In this document: positions 13,628 to 21,998 of the stretch, one piece after another
Layout: every line of letters starts with the position of its first letter
How positions within the stretch are numbered: the first letter of the stretch is position 1
NCBI GenBank assembly: GCA_021795795.1
Contig: JAJYPA010000067.1
Location: 1-24,678, forward strand
Reading direction: 5' to 3'
Source: Pseudomonadota bacterium
Lineage (GTDB): Bacteria > Pseudomonadota > Gammaproteobacteria > Halothiobacillales > Halothiobacillaceae
Length of the DNA: 24,678 nt
The notes under the pieces: generated by a model
Seen by the model: the letters and a program-made list of their open reading frames with translations, nothing else
The model's database searches: none
What the model was told of the DNA's origin: nothing
Position numbers and translations under genes: made by a program

Positions 13628-15838
13628 ATGGCGAACCCCAACCTGTATCAAATCCCCAAATCCCAGGGCGACATGACCCGCGTGGTCTGGCCCGCCTTGG
13701 GCCTCTTCCTCATCATCACGCTCATCGGCTTCTGGGCGGCTACCGAATACGCCGCCTGGGCCTTTCAGTATAACAAGGTCCTCGGTGCCGCCATGGGGGT
13801 GCCCTTGGTCTATGCGCCCTGGGACATCGTGGTCTGGAGCCTGAAATTTGATAAAGGCGTCACCGGTCCGGTGCCGCACGTGTTCGAGGTCGCGCACGTG
13901 ATGACGGGCATTTTTGCCATACTGGCATTATTCTTTCCCGTCGCCTACTCCTACCGGCGTACGCGCAAACTTAGCCATCAGCAAAACGACCTGCATGGGT
14001 CGGCGCACTGGGCCAGCGACGCTGAAGTCCACGCCACCGGGCTGCTCCCTTCTCCGCAAAACGCGGGTGGGGTTCTCTTCGGCTCGCACACCATGGAAAA
14101 CGGCGAGACCTTTTATCTCCGGCACAACGGTCCGGAACACATCCTGGTGTATGCGCCGACCCGTTCCGGCAAAGGCGTCGGCATCGTCATTCCGACGCTT
14201 TTATCCTGGCTCGCCAGTGTCTTTGTCTACGACATCAAGGGCGAAAACTGGCACCTGACCGCCGGGTTCCGAGAGAAGGTGCTGGGTCAGCGCTGTATCC
14301 GTTTCGCACCTTGGGATTTAACCTCCGCGCGATTCAATCCGCTGGATGAAATCCGCCTGGACCACAATCTGGTGAAAGACACCCAGAATATCTCTACTAT
14401 GATCGTGGACCCCGACGGCAAGGGGCTGAACGATCACTGGGCGAAAACCGGCTTTGACCTGATGTCCGGCGTGGTGATCTTCGTCAAACTGACGCCGGAA
14501 CTGAAAAATGACGAGCGGTGTCTCTCCACGGTTCAGGCCATTCTCTCCGACGGCGGTCCGATCCGTAAAATCGCGGAACGCATCGAGCAAGAGAAAGCGG
14601 ACGCCCGTGACGAGGATGACGAGACGAAGATGATGGCGGGCTTTGCCGCCGTGATGACTTATGTGCGCGATAAGGCGCATGAGATGCAGGAGAATGGGAC
14701 AGAAACAGACCAATGGCGGTTGTTTGGCTGGAAGGCGGCCGGCGAGGCGGCGCAGAGCTATCTGAACAAGGCCGGCAACGAGGCATCGGGCGTCCTGTCC
14801 ACGGCCATGAGTTTTTTGAGCGTCTACCGGGATCCGCTGGTGGCGCGAAACACCGCCGTCTCGGACTTCACGCTGGAATCCCTGATGGGCGGACCGGATA
14901 TCGACGGCAAGCCCTGTGCGCGCAAGACCTCATTTTACATGGTCAACCCGCCCACCGATGCCGACCGGCTCAAGCCTCTGACTCGCTTATTACTGAATCA
15001 GGTGGTGCGGCGGTTGACGGAAAGAATGGATTTCGATGAATCCGGCCAGGGGCACAGTGTCTATCCCCATCGTCTGTTGCTATTGATTGATGAGTTTCCG
15101 TCTCTGGGCAAACTGGATGTGTTTCAGAAAGCCCTGGCGTTCATCGCCGGATACGGCCTCAAGGCCCTGTTGATCATCCAGAGTAAAAACCAGTTATATG
15201 GTGAATACACCAAGGAGGAGGCCATCACCGACAATTGTCAGCTCCGTATCGCCTTTACACCGAACCGAATTGATTCAGCCAAAGAACTCTCGGAGACTGC
15301 CGGCAACTTCACGGCGTCGCACACTCAGCGACAGTATTCCGGCAACCGCCTGCAGGTGCTCCTGCAGCACGTCAATACCAACGAGCAGGTCGTTCAGCGT
15401 CCCCTGCTGACGCCTGAAGAGTTCATGCGCTTACCGGCTACCGATGAGGTGGTTTTCATGTCCGGCCATGCGCCGATCTATTGCCAGAAGATCATCTATT
15501 ACACGGATCCGGTGCTGAACAAGCGCAGGGCGATACCGCCGCCGGTATTATCCTTCCCGACCGGGTCTGTTCCCGCGGTACAGGAGGCGGAAGCTTTACC
15601 GGCGGCGCCCGGCACCACCGCATCGGTGCGCGCGGAAACGGGTGATGCTGGTCTGGGGCCTGGGGCAGAAGAGGATCCCCGGGCGGTTATTGCCCGGTTT
15701 ATCGGCGTGAAACCGGTGCCAGCGAACACTTCGGATGCAACCGTAGTCCAGAAACTGTCGGACGAGCGACGGGTTCCGGAAACCCGTGGCATCGAGGCAC
15801 CGGGAGATGAGGAGCGCGATGATGACCCCCTTGCCTGA
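13628..15838 (+). CDS. traG: TraG/VirD4-type conjugative coupling protein
   Basis: This 736-residue inner-membrane ATPase would hand the relaxase-DNA complex to the type IV channel. The N-terminus has two or three membrane segments (about 18-42, 55-70 and 85-103). Walker A is YAPTRSGKGVG (Lys182) and Walker B is LLLLIDEFPSLGKLD (about 482-496). Between them lie the family blocks VYDIKGENWHLTAG, FAPWD and RFNPLDEI. The TAGNFTASHTQRQYSG stretch after Walker B is also typical. It is about 100 residues longer than RP4 TraG; the extra C-terminal part (about 640-736) is Pro/Ala/acidic and looks disordered. RBS AAGGAG precedes the ATG. It overlaps traF by about 20 bases, giving the RP4-like order traG-traF. 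Confidence 0.95.
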   Translation: MANPNLYQIPKSQGDMTRVVWPALGLFLIITLIGFWAATEYAAWAFQYNKVLGAAMGVPLVYAPWDIVVWSLKFDKGVTGPVPHVFEVAHVMTGIFAILALFFPVAYSYRRTRKLSHQQNDLHGSAHWASDAEVHATGLLPSPQNAGGVLFGSHTMENGETFYLRHNGPEHILVYAPTRSGKGVGIVIPTLLSWLASVFVYDIKGENWHLTAGFREKVLGQRCIRFAPWDLTSARFNPLDEIRLDHNLVKDTQNISTMIVDPDGKGLNDHWAKTGFDLMSGVVIFVKLTPELKNDERCLSTVQAILSDGGPIRKIAERIEQEKADARDEDDETKMMAGFAAVMTYVRDKAHEMQENGTETDQWRLFGWKAAGEAAQSYLNKAGNEASGVLSTAMSFLSVYRDPLVARNTAVSDFTLESLMGGPDIDGKPCARKTSFYMVNPPTDADRLKPLTRLLLNQVVRRLTERMDFDESGQGHSVYPHRLLLLIDEFPSLGKLDVFQKALAFIAGYGLKALLIIQSKNQLYGEYTKEEAITDNCQLRIAFTPNRIDSAKELSETAGNFTASHTQRQYSGNRLQVLLQHVNTNEQVVQRPLLTPEEFMRLPATDEVVFMSGHAPIYCQKIIYYTDPVLNKRRAIPPPVLSFPTGSVPAVQEAEALPAAPGTTASVRAETGDAGLGPGAEEDPRAVIARFIGVKPVPANTSDATVVQKLSDERRVPETRGIEAPGDEERDDDPLA

Positions 15839-16448
15839 AGCCCCTGCCTTTTTCCGCATCCCGTTCACCACCCACTTTCAGAGGCTGCTGCCTGTCGCCG
15901 TGGCCGGAGCAATTATCGCCGGGGCAGTGACGGCCTGGGATCATGGCGACTGGCGGCTGAACCTCTCGCCCAGCGAGCCGATGGGGATATGGTCAGTGAC
16001 GCCCATAGCGCCGGGAACCCAATTGCATGCCGGCGAGATAGTGACACTCTGCCCGCGCCTGCCGGAGGGCTTCCACTATGGCTGGTTGATGGATAGGGAC
16101 CATGCCGCGAACGCCTGCGCCGATGGCCGCACACCGTATATCAAATCCATCGTCGCGGGTCCGGGGGACGTGGTTCGGGAGACTGGTCATGGCGTCATCA
16201 TCGACGGACACCCGCTCCCGGGCAGCCAGCCACTGCCGTTCACCACCAGCAAGCCGCAAGTCCGCCTTCCGCAATGGCGGGGAACCATCACGCTCAAGTC
16301 TGGGCAGTATTGGGCTTATGGTGCCGGGGATCCGCGTTTCTCCTTCGATTCCCGATACTGGGGACCGTTCCTGCAATCGCAGGTGCGGGGCATTGCCCGG
16401 CCCATAGCGGTCTGGAAATACGACTGGACGCCCAGGATGAAGGATTGA
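15819..16448 (+). CDS. traF: TraF-type S26 signal peptidase (pilin maturation/cyclisation)
   Basis: This is a 209-residue serine peptidase. GAGGAG lies just before two adjacent ATGs at 15819 and 15822; either may be used, and an ATG further upstream has no RBS. An N-terminal membrane segment (about residues 20-42) is followed by LSPSEPMGIW, with Ser52 the likely nucleophile (TraF-type SxPxGxW/Y). The general-base Lys109 lies in YIKSIVAGPGDVV. A closing block, GAGDPRFSFDSRYWGPF, matches S26 box E. In RP4, TraF trims and circularises the TrbC pilin; a TrbC homologue is present here at 21999. The stop is followed by a minus-strand gene, so this ends the traG-traF operon. Confidence 0.92.
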   Translation: MMTPLPEAPAFFRIPFTTHFQRLLPVAVAGAIIAGAVTAWDHGDWRLNLSPSEPMGIWSVTPIAPGTQLHAGEIVTLCPRLPEGFHYGWLMDRDHAANACADGRTPYIKSIVAGPGDVVRETGHGVIIDGHPLPGSQPLPFTTSKPQVRLPQWRGTITLKSGQYWAYGAGDPRFSFDSRYWGPFLQSQVRGIARPIAVWKYDWTPRMKD

Positions 16449-16517
16449 GGCCAAATACATGCAGTACCCTTGGGCAGGGCTGAGGGGATGCGGCCGCCGT
16501 GGTGATGCCCGGTCAGT

Positions 16518-16754
16518 TCAGTCAGTCAGTTCCAGTCGCCGCTCAATCCGGTCCAATCGCTCCCGGATGCGGTCAATGGCGTGCCTGTCCTGAATGATTT
16601 CCGCGTAATTGCCGGCTTCATCCCTGGCGATGCGGGTAAGCCCGATCTCTATGCCGCTCAAACGCGCCATCATCTCGTGGTCGCGTTCGCGGGCGGCGTC
16701 CAGTTCCGCCCGAATCTTCCTGAGTTGCTCTAATACCAGATTGTCTTCGGCCAT
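16518..16754 (-). CDS. Small coiled-coil protein (78 residues)
   Basis: I take the inner ATG at 16754 because AAAGAGG lies just upstream; the longer frame to 16811 has no RBS. The product MAEDNLVLEQLRKIRAELDA... is almost all charged helix with Leu/Ile heptads (LEQLRKIRAELDAA, IDRIRERLDRIERRLEL), a clear coiled coil. No membrane segment or enzyme motif is present. Such small proteins are common hypothetical genes in proteobacteria. It is the only minus-strand gene right of 889, placed between traF and the autotransporter. It splits a region whose flanks (GTGGTGATG at 16500 and CACCACCGCATCAG at 16889) resemble the arms of the inverted-repeat module, so it may have been inserted there. Confidence 0.65.
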   Translation of the reverse strand: MAEDNLVLEQLRKIRAELDAARERDHEMMARLSGIEIGLTRIARDEAGNYAEIIQDRHAIDRIRERLDRIERRLELTD

Positions 16755-16908
16755 GCCATGAACCTCTTTGCCGCATGGAAAGATTATGGATGCCGCGACG
16801 GGAAAGCGCAACGCCTTAGCCCCGCCTTAGCCACAAACCCCGCAACCCTGGACTTTGGGGGAATGCGATTTCGCGTCTAGCTGCGAACACCACCGCATCA
16901 GAAAAACA

Positions 16909-16938
16909 GCGATCAGGTCCCACGAGGTCCGGATAGAT
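16909..16938 (+). promoter_or_regulatory. ATCAGGT regulatory motif, copy 7 (before the autotransporter)
   Basis: GCGATCAGGTCCCACGAGG, then TCCGGATAGATG. It and the following bases (GATCCACTTT) are nearly identical to copy 8 at 18761. An in-frame ATG inside it (16937) lacks an RBS. Confidence 0.65.
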
Positions 16939-17011
16939 GGCAGATCCACTTTTTACGTCAGAAATTTTCAATTTGGCCCCGCGCTACCGTAAACAAACAG
17001 GAGCAATATCC

Positions 17012-18661
17012 ATGAAAACGAAGATCATCACAGTTGCAGTGTTAGCGGCTCTGGCACTTTCCCCCGCAGCAGCCTTTGCAACCGCCTACTCCACGACCAA
17101 CACGTCTACCAGTCCATCCACCACGGCAGATGCCGGCGGTGATATGGCGACCGGCGACTCTGCAAGCGCGTCGGGTACAACGGTTACCCAGGGTGCGACC
17201 GCAGAGAGCCAAAACGGGGACAGCATAAGTGTGAGTTTGCCGTCCGGCACGTCGTCGGATCAGGCGCTTTCCACCGCTATTGGCACAGATTCAACCGCCG
17301 GGCAGTCGGGATCGCAGACAGTATATGGCGGGGATACCGCCGTTGGTGATTCAGCAGCCGCAACCGGGTACGATTCAACTACCGTTGGCAGCCAGGCGAC
17401 CACGGCTGGCAACTCAGGCGGAACCGCACTCGGTGCCAACACCCTGAGTGAAATGGGCGGAACGGCCGTGGGGGATAACGCCAAGGCAAACACCCTGGGC
17501 ACGGCGACGGGCACCGGTGCTGAAGCCAATACCGCCGCAACTTCCGCGGGCGAGCAAGCAAACGCCGCCGGGGTTGAATCGACCGCCCTGGGTGAAGGTT
17601 CTTCTGCAACGTCGGTCGGGTCCGTAGCACTCGGCGCGCAATCGGTGGCCTCTGGATCTGATGAAGTATCCATCGGTAACGCCAACCTACAGCGCATTCT
17701 CACCAACCTGGCGGCTGGAACGGTCTCATCGAGCAGCACCGACGCGGTGAACGGCAGCCAGCTGTATCAATTGCAGCAGGAACTGGCGGCGATTCCCACG
17801 ACATCATCCACCACGCAGACCAACTATTCCCCCCAGATCTCCCAGCTTCAGCAAACGCTTTCCAGCGTACAGAAGACTCTGGAAAGTCCGCTCGGCGACT
17901 GTGTATCCAAGGATGGCGCTCTGGCGTGCTCAATCTCTGGGGAAAAGGCGTCCACGGCTAATGGCACGGGATCGGTGGCCGTCGGTGATGGCGCATCAGC
18001 TAACTTCCAAGGATCGCAGGCCATTGGCACGGGTGCGCAGATTGTACTGCCCAGCAACACCCCCCAAGGGGCATCCACCGTGGGCGCCATCGCCATCGGC
18101 GATGGTGCAATCGCGAACGCCGACCCCGGCACCGCGCTTGGTGATCAGGCGGCGGCGCTTGGTGCGAACAGCACGGCGGTCGGGTACCAGGCAACGGCAA
18201 CGGGCAACGATTCTGTGGCCGTGGGTGCGGGGTCCACGGCAACCCGCGCGGACAGTTTCAGCGTCGGCTCTGACACAAACAACCGCCAGGTTACGCACGT
18301 CGCGGCGGGCACCCAGTCCACGGATGCGGCGAACGTCGGGCAGTTGGATGCCATGGGGCAAGGCTTGCAGGCGCAGTTCTCGCAGGAAAGCGCGGGCATC
18401 TTGAGCTCCGCCAAGGCTTATACCAACACCAAAATGAGCGAGATCGGAGCGCTGTCTGCCGCCAGCACGGATGCCGCATTCGCTGCGGCTGGTCTCCATG
18501 GCGTCAACCGGATCGCCGCAGGTGTCGGTGAAATGAACGGGCAAACCGGCGAAGCCATCGCTTATCAGCATGTCTTTTCCCGCAACTGGGATGCCAACGT
18601 CACCGTGGCTTTTGGTGCCGGATCGCCGCAGGTCGGGGTCGGAGCTGGATTTAGCTGGTAA
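17012..18661 (+). CDS. YadA-like trimeric autotransporter adhesin
   Basis: The start at 17012 follows ACAGGAG and gives a signal peptide (MKTKIITVAVLAALALSPAA|..). The 549-residue product has YadA/Hia-type head repeats around AxGxxSxAxG (for example STALGEGSSATSVGSVALGA and STAVGYQATATGNDSVAVGA), and neck units IGNANLQRILTNLAAGT and RQVTHVAAGTQSTDAANVGQ. A short stalk precedes a C-terminal YadA anchor of about 75 residues that ends GVGAGFSW. The anchor would form the 12-stranded trimeric pore in the outer membrane. Such adhesins bind surfaces or other cells. Its place between traF and trbB is not part of the RP4 layout. Ser/Thr/Ala-rich composition throughout. It is a single-gene unit with its own motif and terminator; mating-pair adhesion is inferred. 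Confidence 0.88.
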   Translation: MKTKIITVAVLAALALSPAAAFATAYSTTNTSTSPSTTADAGGDMATGDSASASGTTVTQGATAESQNGDSISVSLPSGTSSDQALSTAIGTDSTAGQSGSQTVYGGDTAVGDSAAATGYDSTTVGSQATTAGNSGGTALGANTLSEMGGTAVGDNAKANTLGTATGTGAEANTAATSAGEQANAAGVESTALGEGSSATSVGSVALGAQSVASGSDEVSIGNANLQRILTNLAAGTVSSSSTDAVNGSQLYQLQQELAAIPTTSSTTQTNYSPQISQLQQTLSSVQKTLESPLGDCVSKDGALACSISGEKASTANGTGSVAVGDGASANFQGSQAIGTGAQIVLPSNTPQGASTVGAIAIGDGAIANADPGTALGDQAAALGANSTAVGYQATATGNDSVAVGAGSTATRADSFSVGSDTNNRQVTHVAAGTQSTDAANVGQLDAMGQGLQAQFSQESAGILSSAKAYTNTKMSEIGALSAASTDAAFAAAGLHGVNRIAAGVGEMNGQTGEAIAYQHVFSRNWDANVTVAFGAGSPQVGVGAGFSW

Positions 18662-18694
18662 TGAAAAGTAAAGAGCGCAGGCTTTGGCCCAGAA

Positions 18695-18723
18695 AAAGGC
18701 CGGGATTAACCCCGGCCTTTGTC
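18695..18723 (+). terminator. Rho-independent terminator after the autotransporter
   Basis: AAAGGCCGGG-ATTAAC-CCCGGCCTTT, a perfect 10-bp stem ending in T-rich sequence. Its T-rich end runs straight into the C-rich block (CTTTCCCGCCACCCC) before the next control motif. Confidence 0.85.
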
Positions 18724-18760
18724 TTTCCCGCCACCCCATTTCACCACACCAGAAATATGA

Positions 18761-18789
18761 GCATCAGGTCCCACGAGGTCCGGATAGAT
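18761..18789 (+). promoter_or_regulatory. ATCAGGT regulatory motif, copy 8 (before the trbB operon)
   Basis: GCATCAGGTCCCACGAGG, then TCCGGATAGATG; GATC is replaced by CATC. It is a near copy of 16909-16938 and probably drives the three overlapping genes 18821-21824. Confidence 0.6.
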
Positions 18790-18820
18790 GACAAATCCAC
18801 TTTCCAACAGGAGTACCACC

Positions 18821-19165
18821 ATGCTGACCACCAAAGACATTCTGGATAAGCATTCCGTCGCGGACTACGCCTTGATCTACCTGGGCGCCCGCCGCCCCTC
18901 TCCCGCCATTGATCCAGATATTCGCTATTGCGTGGAGGAATCCCCCGACCCTGAACTCTGCAAAGATCGCGGCGGCAACGTCATGATCTTCGATAGTGAG
19001 GCGCAGGCGTTCGAGTTCCGGAAAGCCCTGGGGATTCCGTACCCGGTACTGGCTTTCCGCGATCAGCCGCTGCCCGACTTTGGGCCTGACATGGATGAGC
19101 CTGAAGGGCCACAGGACGATGAGTACAGCATCGACATCCCCGACATCGAAGGAGCACTGGCATGA
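18821..19165 (+). CDS. Small acidic protein of unknown function
   Basis: The start at 18821 follows ACAGGAGTACCACC. The upstream in-frame ATG at 18788 falls in the control motif and has no RBS. The 114-residue product begins MLTTKDILDKHSVADYALIY, is soluble, and becomes strongly acidic towards the end (PLPDFGPDMDEPEGPQDDEY). It has a mixed alpha/beta look (NVMIFDSEAQAFEFRKALGI) and two Cys in its first half. I recognise no family. It overlaps the next gene by ATGA, so it is coupled to the exported Ala/Gln-rich protein and then trbB. That context suggests a role in building the secretion apparatus or a chaperone for the exported protein, without direct evidence. Confidence 0.65.
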   Translation: MLTTKDILDKHSVADYALIYLGARRPSPAIDPDIRYCVEESPDPELCKDRGGNVMIFDSEAQAFEFRKALGIPYPVLAFRDQPLPDFGPDMDEPEGPQDDEYSIDIPDIEGALA

Positions 19166-20856
19166 AGACCGCGAAAAACATCCGCATGGCGGTGCTGTCC
19201 GCACTTCTGGGATTTTCGGTCCTGGCCCCGTGCGCGGCTCTTGCCACCACCGTGCCCGGTGCAACCGTGCCCGGTGCAAACGCATCCAGTGCCGCTCTCG
19301 CCAACGACGCCGGGGTTTCCCAGGCGGAGTTGCAGGCCGGTACATCCTGGTTCAACAGCGACCAGAACAGTACCGGCTACCAGAACAGCGGGCAGTTGCG
19401 GACCGGGAATCCGCTGGGCGGGCAGTCCCAGGTCCAGGGATCCCTTGCGGCCAGCCAGTCGGCGGCGGCAAGCAATCCCTATTTTGCCAGCATTCTGGCC
19501 CACTATTACAGGCTGTACAACGGCTATTACGACAGTTACCTGACCGACCAATCACTGGCGTCAGGGGCGTCGTCCGCCTATTCCGCCTGCGTCGCCAAAG
19601 GTGGAACCGACTGCCTCAACAAGTCCAGTTATTACAGCAGCCTCGCCGTCACGGCCTACGGCCAATATCAGTATTACTACGGACTCTGGAACAAAGACTG
19701 GCAACAACAGCAGGCGATGGAAGCCACCGCCGGTCAGCAGTCGGTGCTAAGCGGCGCGTCGGCGCAGTCCAGCCAGCAGTCCTACGGCAATTATCAGAAC
19801 GACCAGAACACCATGAACGCAGATGCTCAGGCGGCGGCGACGGATACGCAAACGGCGAACATCGGAACCAATACTGCCGCCGTGAGCTCCGGCCAGCAGG
19901 CGGCAACCAGCGCGTTGAACACCATTCAGCAGGAGACAGGGGTCACCCAGAATCAGCAGAGTGGTACGGTCCCAGCCACTCCCGGTGCATCCCCCTTCTC
20001 CTATACCGACCCGCTGCAGACCGCCATGGAAAACGCCAATCAGGCGGCCATGCAGGATGCGCAAACCGCCGTGGTCCAGCAGCAGTACAGCGATAACCGG
20101 TCGGCGGCAGCTACCACTGCCGACAGCCAGGCGCAGGCGGATGGCGCGGCGGTTTCCGTAGCGCCAACGCCGGAGAGTGCAATGATCTGGACCACCGGAG
20201 CCAGCCTCGCCAGCGGCACGGCGAATGCTTACCAGCAGGACGCGAACAGCACCGCCGCTACCGCGCAAGCGTCACAGCAATCCTTCGTGCAAAACCAAAA
20301 CCAGGCCAACGCCGACGCCGTGACCATCGCAAGCGCTACCAATGCGGCGGCGGAGCAATACGCCCAGCAGCAAGCGGCCAAGAACGGTGTGAACTTCACT
20401 GCGCCGGTTACGTCGGACACCGCCGTCCAGAACCAGATCGCCCAGGCGCAATCGGCCATCAACCAGGACAATCTCACCGCCGAAGTCCAGGCGGCGAATG
20501 CTTACAGCCAACAGCGCATCGCATCGGACATGGCCATCGACGCCACCACGGCATCGCAACAAGCCCAGGCGGCCCAGAGCAACGCCAGTGCGGCGCAGAA
20601 GGTTTCGCCCTCACTGGCGAAAACCTGGAACGCCGTGGCGGAATCGGAAACCGCCAGCGCATCCCAGGCCCAGCAGGCGGCGCTTTCCGCCACCAGCGCG
20701 GCCAGTACGGACATCGCCGCCGCCAATGCGGCACAGGCCAACGCGCAACAGGCGGCGGGGAGCACGGGCATGGACGGCGCGGCGATCACGCAGGGACAGG
20801 ATGCCGCCCAGGCGGCTTTCCAGGCTATTCAGCAAGCCACGGGAGTACCGCAATGA
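19162..20856 (+). CDS. Exported Ala/Gln-rich helical protein, coupled to trbB
   Basis: The 564-residue product begins with a Sec signal (MKTAKNIRMAVLSALLGFSV..CAALA|TT). Its mature part is rich in Ala, Gln, Ser and Asn (long AAQAN/QQAA runs) and mostly helical, probably coiled coil. A Tyr-rich segment (about 115-180) and a Cys pair (SACVAKGGTDCL) lie in the first third. The phrase IQQETGV recurs as IQQATGV at the very C-terminus, hinting at an internal duplication. The ATG overlaps the upstream stop and its own stop overlaps trbB (ATGA at both joints), so it is a tightly coupled operon member. RP4 has no counterpart here. A TrbJ/VirB5-like pilus or periplasmic part is conceivable by composition only. 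Name withheld. Confidence 0.7.
   Translation: MKTAKNIRMAVLSALLGFSVLAPCAALATTVPGATVPGANASSAALANDAGVSQAELQAGTSWFNSDQNSTGYQNSGQLRTGNPLGGQSQVQGSLAASQSAAASNPYFASILAHYYRLYNGYYDSYLTDQSLASGASSAYSACVAKGGTDCLNKSSYYSSLAVTAYGQYQYYYGLWNKDWQQQQAMEATAGQQSVLSGASAQSSQQSYGNYQNDQNTMNADAQAAATDTQTANIGTNTAAVSSGQQAATSALNTIQQETGVTQNQQSGTVPATPGASPFSYTDPLQTAMENANQAAMQDAQTAVVQQQYSDNRSAAATTADSQAQADGAAVSVAPTPESAMIWTTGASLASGTANAYQQDANSTAATAQASQQSFVQNQNQANADAVTIASATNAAAEQYAQQQAAKNGVNFTAPVTSDTAVQNQIAQAQSAINQDNLTAEVQAANAYSQQRIASDMAIDATTASQQAQAAQSNASAAQKVSPSLAKTWNAVAESETASASQAQQAALSATSAASTDIAAANAAQANAQQAAGSTGMDGAAITQGQDAAQAAFQAIQQATGVPQ
19252..19279 (+). repeat. Short 15-bp tandem repeat in the signal-peptide junction
   Basis: GTGCCCGGTGCAACC occurs twice (second slightly changed), encoding VPGAT-VPGAN just after the predicted cleavage site. 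It faintly resembles the TTGCCGGGTGCAACC repeats, but the period is 15, not 17-18. Confidence 0.4.
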
Positions 20857-21824
20857 GCACGGACAATCCACAAAAGCCGCAAACCCAGGCGCAGGTCTAC
20901 CGCGAGCGTCAGATGGAGAGTCTGCGCCGGACCCTGGGCGACGACATTCTGGGGTTCCTGAACGACCCGGCCATCATTGAGATCATGCTGAATCAGGATG
21001 GCAGGATCTGGGTGGACGTGCTGGGCGGGGACATGGAGCCCCGCTCGGCGATGGACCCGGTGCGCGCCAAGATGGTCATTGAGACCGTAGCCTCCATGCT
21101 GGACACCAGCATCACCAAGGAGAATCCGATCATCTCCGGTGAATTGCCTCTGGACGGATCCCGCTTCGAGGCGCAAATCCCGCCCATCGTGGAGGCGCCG
21201 ACCTTCGCCATTCGCAAGAAAGCCCTGCTGGTGTTCACGCTGGATGATTATGTGGCCAAGGGCATCATGACGGAGCGGCAACAAGACCTGATTATCGACG
21301 CGGTCCGGGAGCGCAAAAACATTCTGGTGAGTGGGGGTACGAGTACGGGCAAATCGACCCTCGCCAACGCCGTCCTGCACGCCACCAGTCAGGCAAGCCC
21401 GGACCACCGGATCATTATTATCGAGGACGTCCGCGAACTCCAGTGCGCCGCGCCCAATGTGGTGTTCTTCCGCACGTCCGACGAGATCGACATGACTCGG
21501 CTCCTGAAATCCACCATGCGCATGCGCCCCGACCGGATCATTGTCGGCGAGGTGCGAGGGAAGGAGGCCCTGGACCTGCTCAAGGCGTGGTCCACCGGCC
21601 ACCCCGGCGGTATTGGCACCGTCCACGCCAACAACGCCCGCGCCGCACTGGTGCGGATCGGCATGCTGGTCCAGGAGGCCAACGTGCCACCCAACCCGGA
21701 ACTCATTGCCGAAGCCGTCAATGTCGTTGTCAGCATCCGGCGCACATCAACCGGCCGCATTGTTGATGAAGTGCTGGCAGTAAAGGGTTTTGAGAACGGG
21801 CGGTTTTTGACCGAGTCGCTATAG
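20853..21824 (+). CDS. trbB: TrbB/VirB11-type secretion ATPase
   Basis: The 323-residue cytoplasmic ATPase powers pilus assembly or substrate transfer as a hexameric ring. The N-terminal domain contains EIMLNQDGRIWVD and the conserved ISGELPLDGSRFEAQIPP. Walker A is VSGGTSTGKSTLANAV (Lys167). The Asp box IIIIEDVRELQC and a late RMRPDRIIVGEVRGKEALDL (Walker B region), plus the His box STGHPGGIGTVHANNA, complete the VirB11 set. Length matches RP4 TrbB. The start overlaps the upstream stop by 4 bases. After it, a 174-base gap with an inverted repeat and a control motif separates it from trbC, which is unusual, since these genes are usually adjacent. Confidence 0.95.
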   Translation: MSTDNPQKPQTQAQVYRERQMESLRRTLGDDILGFLNDPAIIEIMLNQDGRIWVDVLGGDMEPRSAMDPVRAKMVIETVASMLDTSITKENPIISGELPLDGSRFEAQIPPIVEAPTFAIRKKALLVFTLDDYVAKGIMTERQQDLIIDAVRERKNILVSGGTSTGKSTLANAVLHATSQASPDHRIIIIEDVRELQCAAPNVVFFRTSDEIDMTRLLKSTMRMRPDRIIVGEVRGKEALDLLKAWSTGHPGGIGTVHANNARAALVRIGMLVQEANVPPNPELIAEAVNVVVSIRRTSTGRIVDEVLAVKGFENGRFLTESL

Positions 21825-21846
21825 CCGCCGCGTCCAGCTCAACACT

Positions 21847-21920
21847 GGTGATGGTTGGGGGTGGGGGAAGAGAAAAGTCCTCCGCCCCCTTCCTAATTTC
21901 CCATCACCCCAACCACCACC
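21847..21920 (+). repeat. Inverted-repeat module between trbB and trbC
   Basis: Left arm at 21847-21870 (GGTGATGGTTGGGGGTGGGG, then GAAG) pairs with the right arm at 21897-21920 (TTTCCCATCACCCCAACCAC, then CACC) with few mismatches and a 26-base loop. It is the best-paired of the four modules and could act as a terminator for trbB. Confidence 0.65.
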
Positions 21921-21938
21921 ATCCCCCTCCAAAAAACA

Positions 21939-21968
21939 GCGATCAGGTCCCCCGGCGCCCGAATACAG
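21939..21968 (+). promoter_or_regulatory. ATCAGGT regulatory motif, copy 9 (before trbC)
   Basis: GCGATCAGGTCCCCCGGC, then GCCCGAATACAGG. AGGAGG precedes the trbC start at 21999. Confidence 0.6.
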
Positions 21969-21998
21969 GATAGGCATCGCATCCAGGAGGAAATTGCC

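Noticed and set aside
16937..17011. Upstream ATG of the autotransporter
   Set aside because: It lies inside the control motif, lacks an RBS and would bury the signal peptide; ATG 17012 has ACAGGAG and a signal sequence directly after it.
19162..20856. Naming the Ala/Gln-rich exported protein trbJ
   Set aside because: It is far longer than TrbJ, sits upstream of trbB instead of after trbE, and I see no specific similarity beyond a signal peptide and Gln-rich helices.
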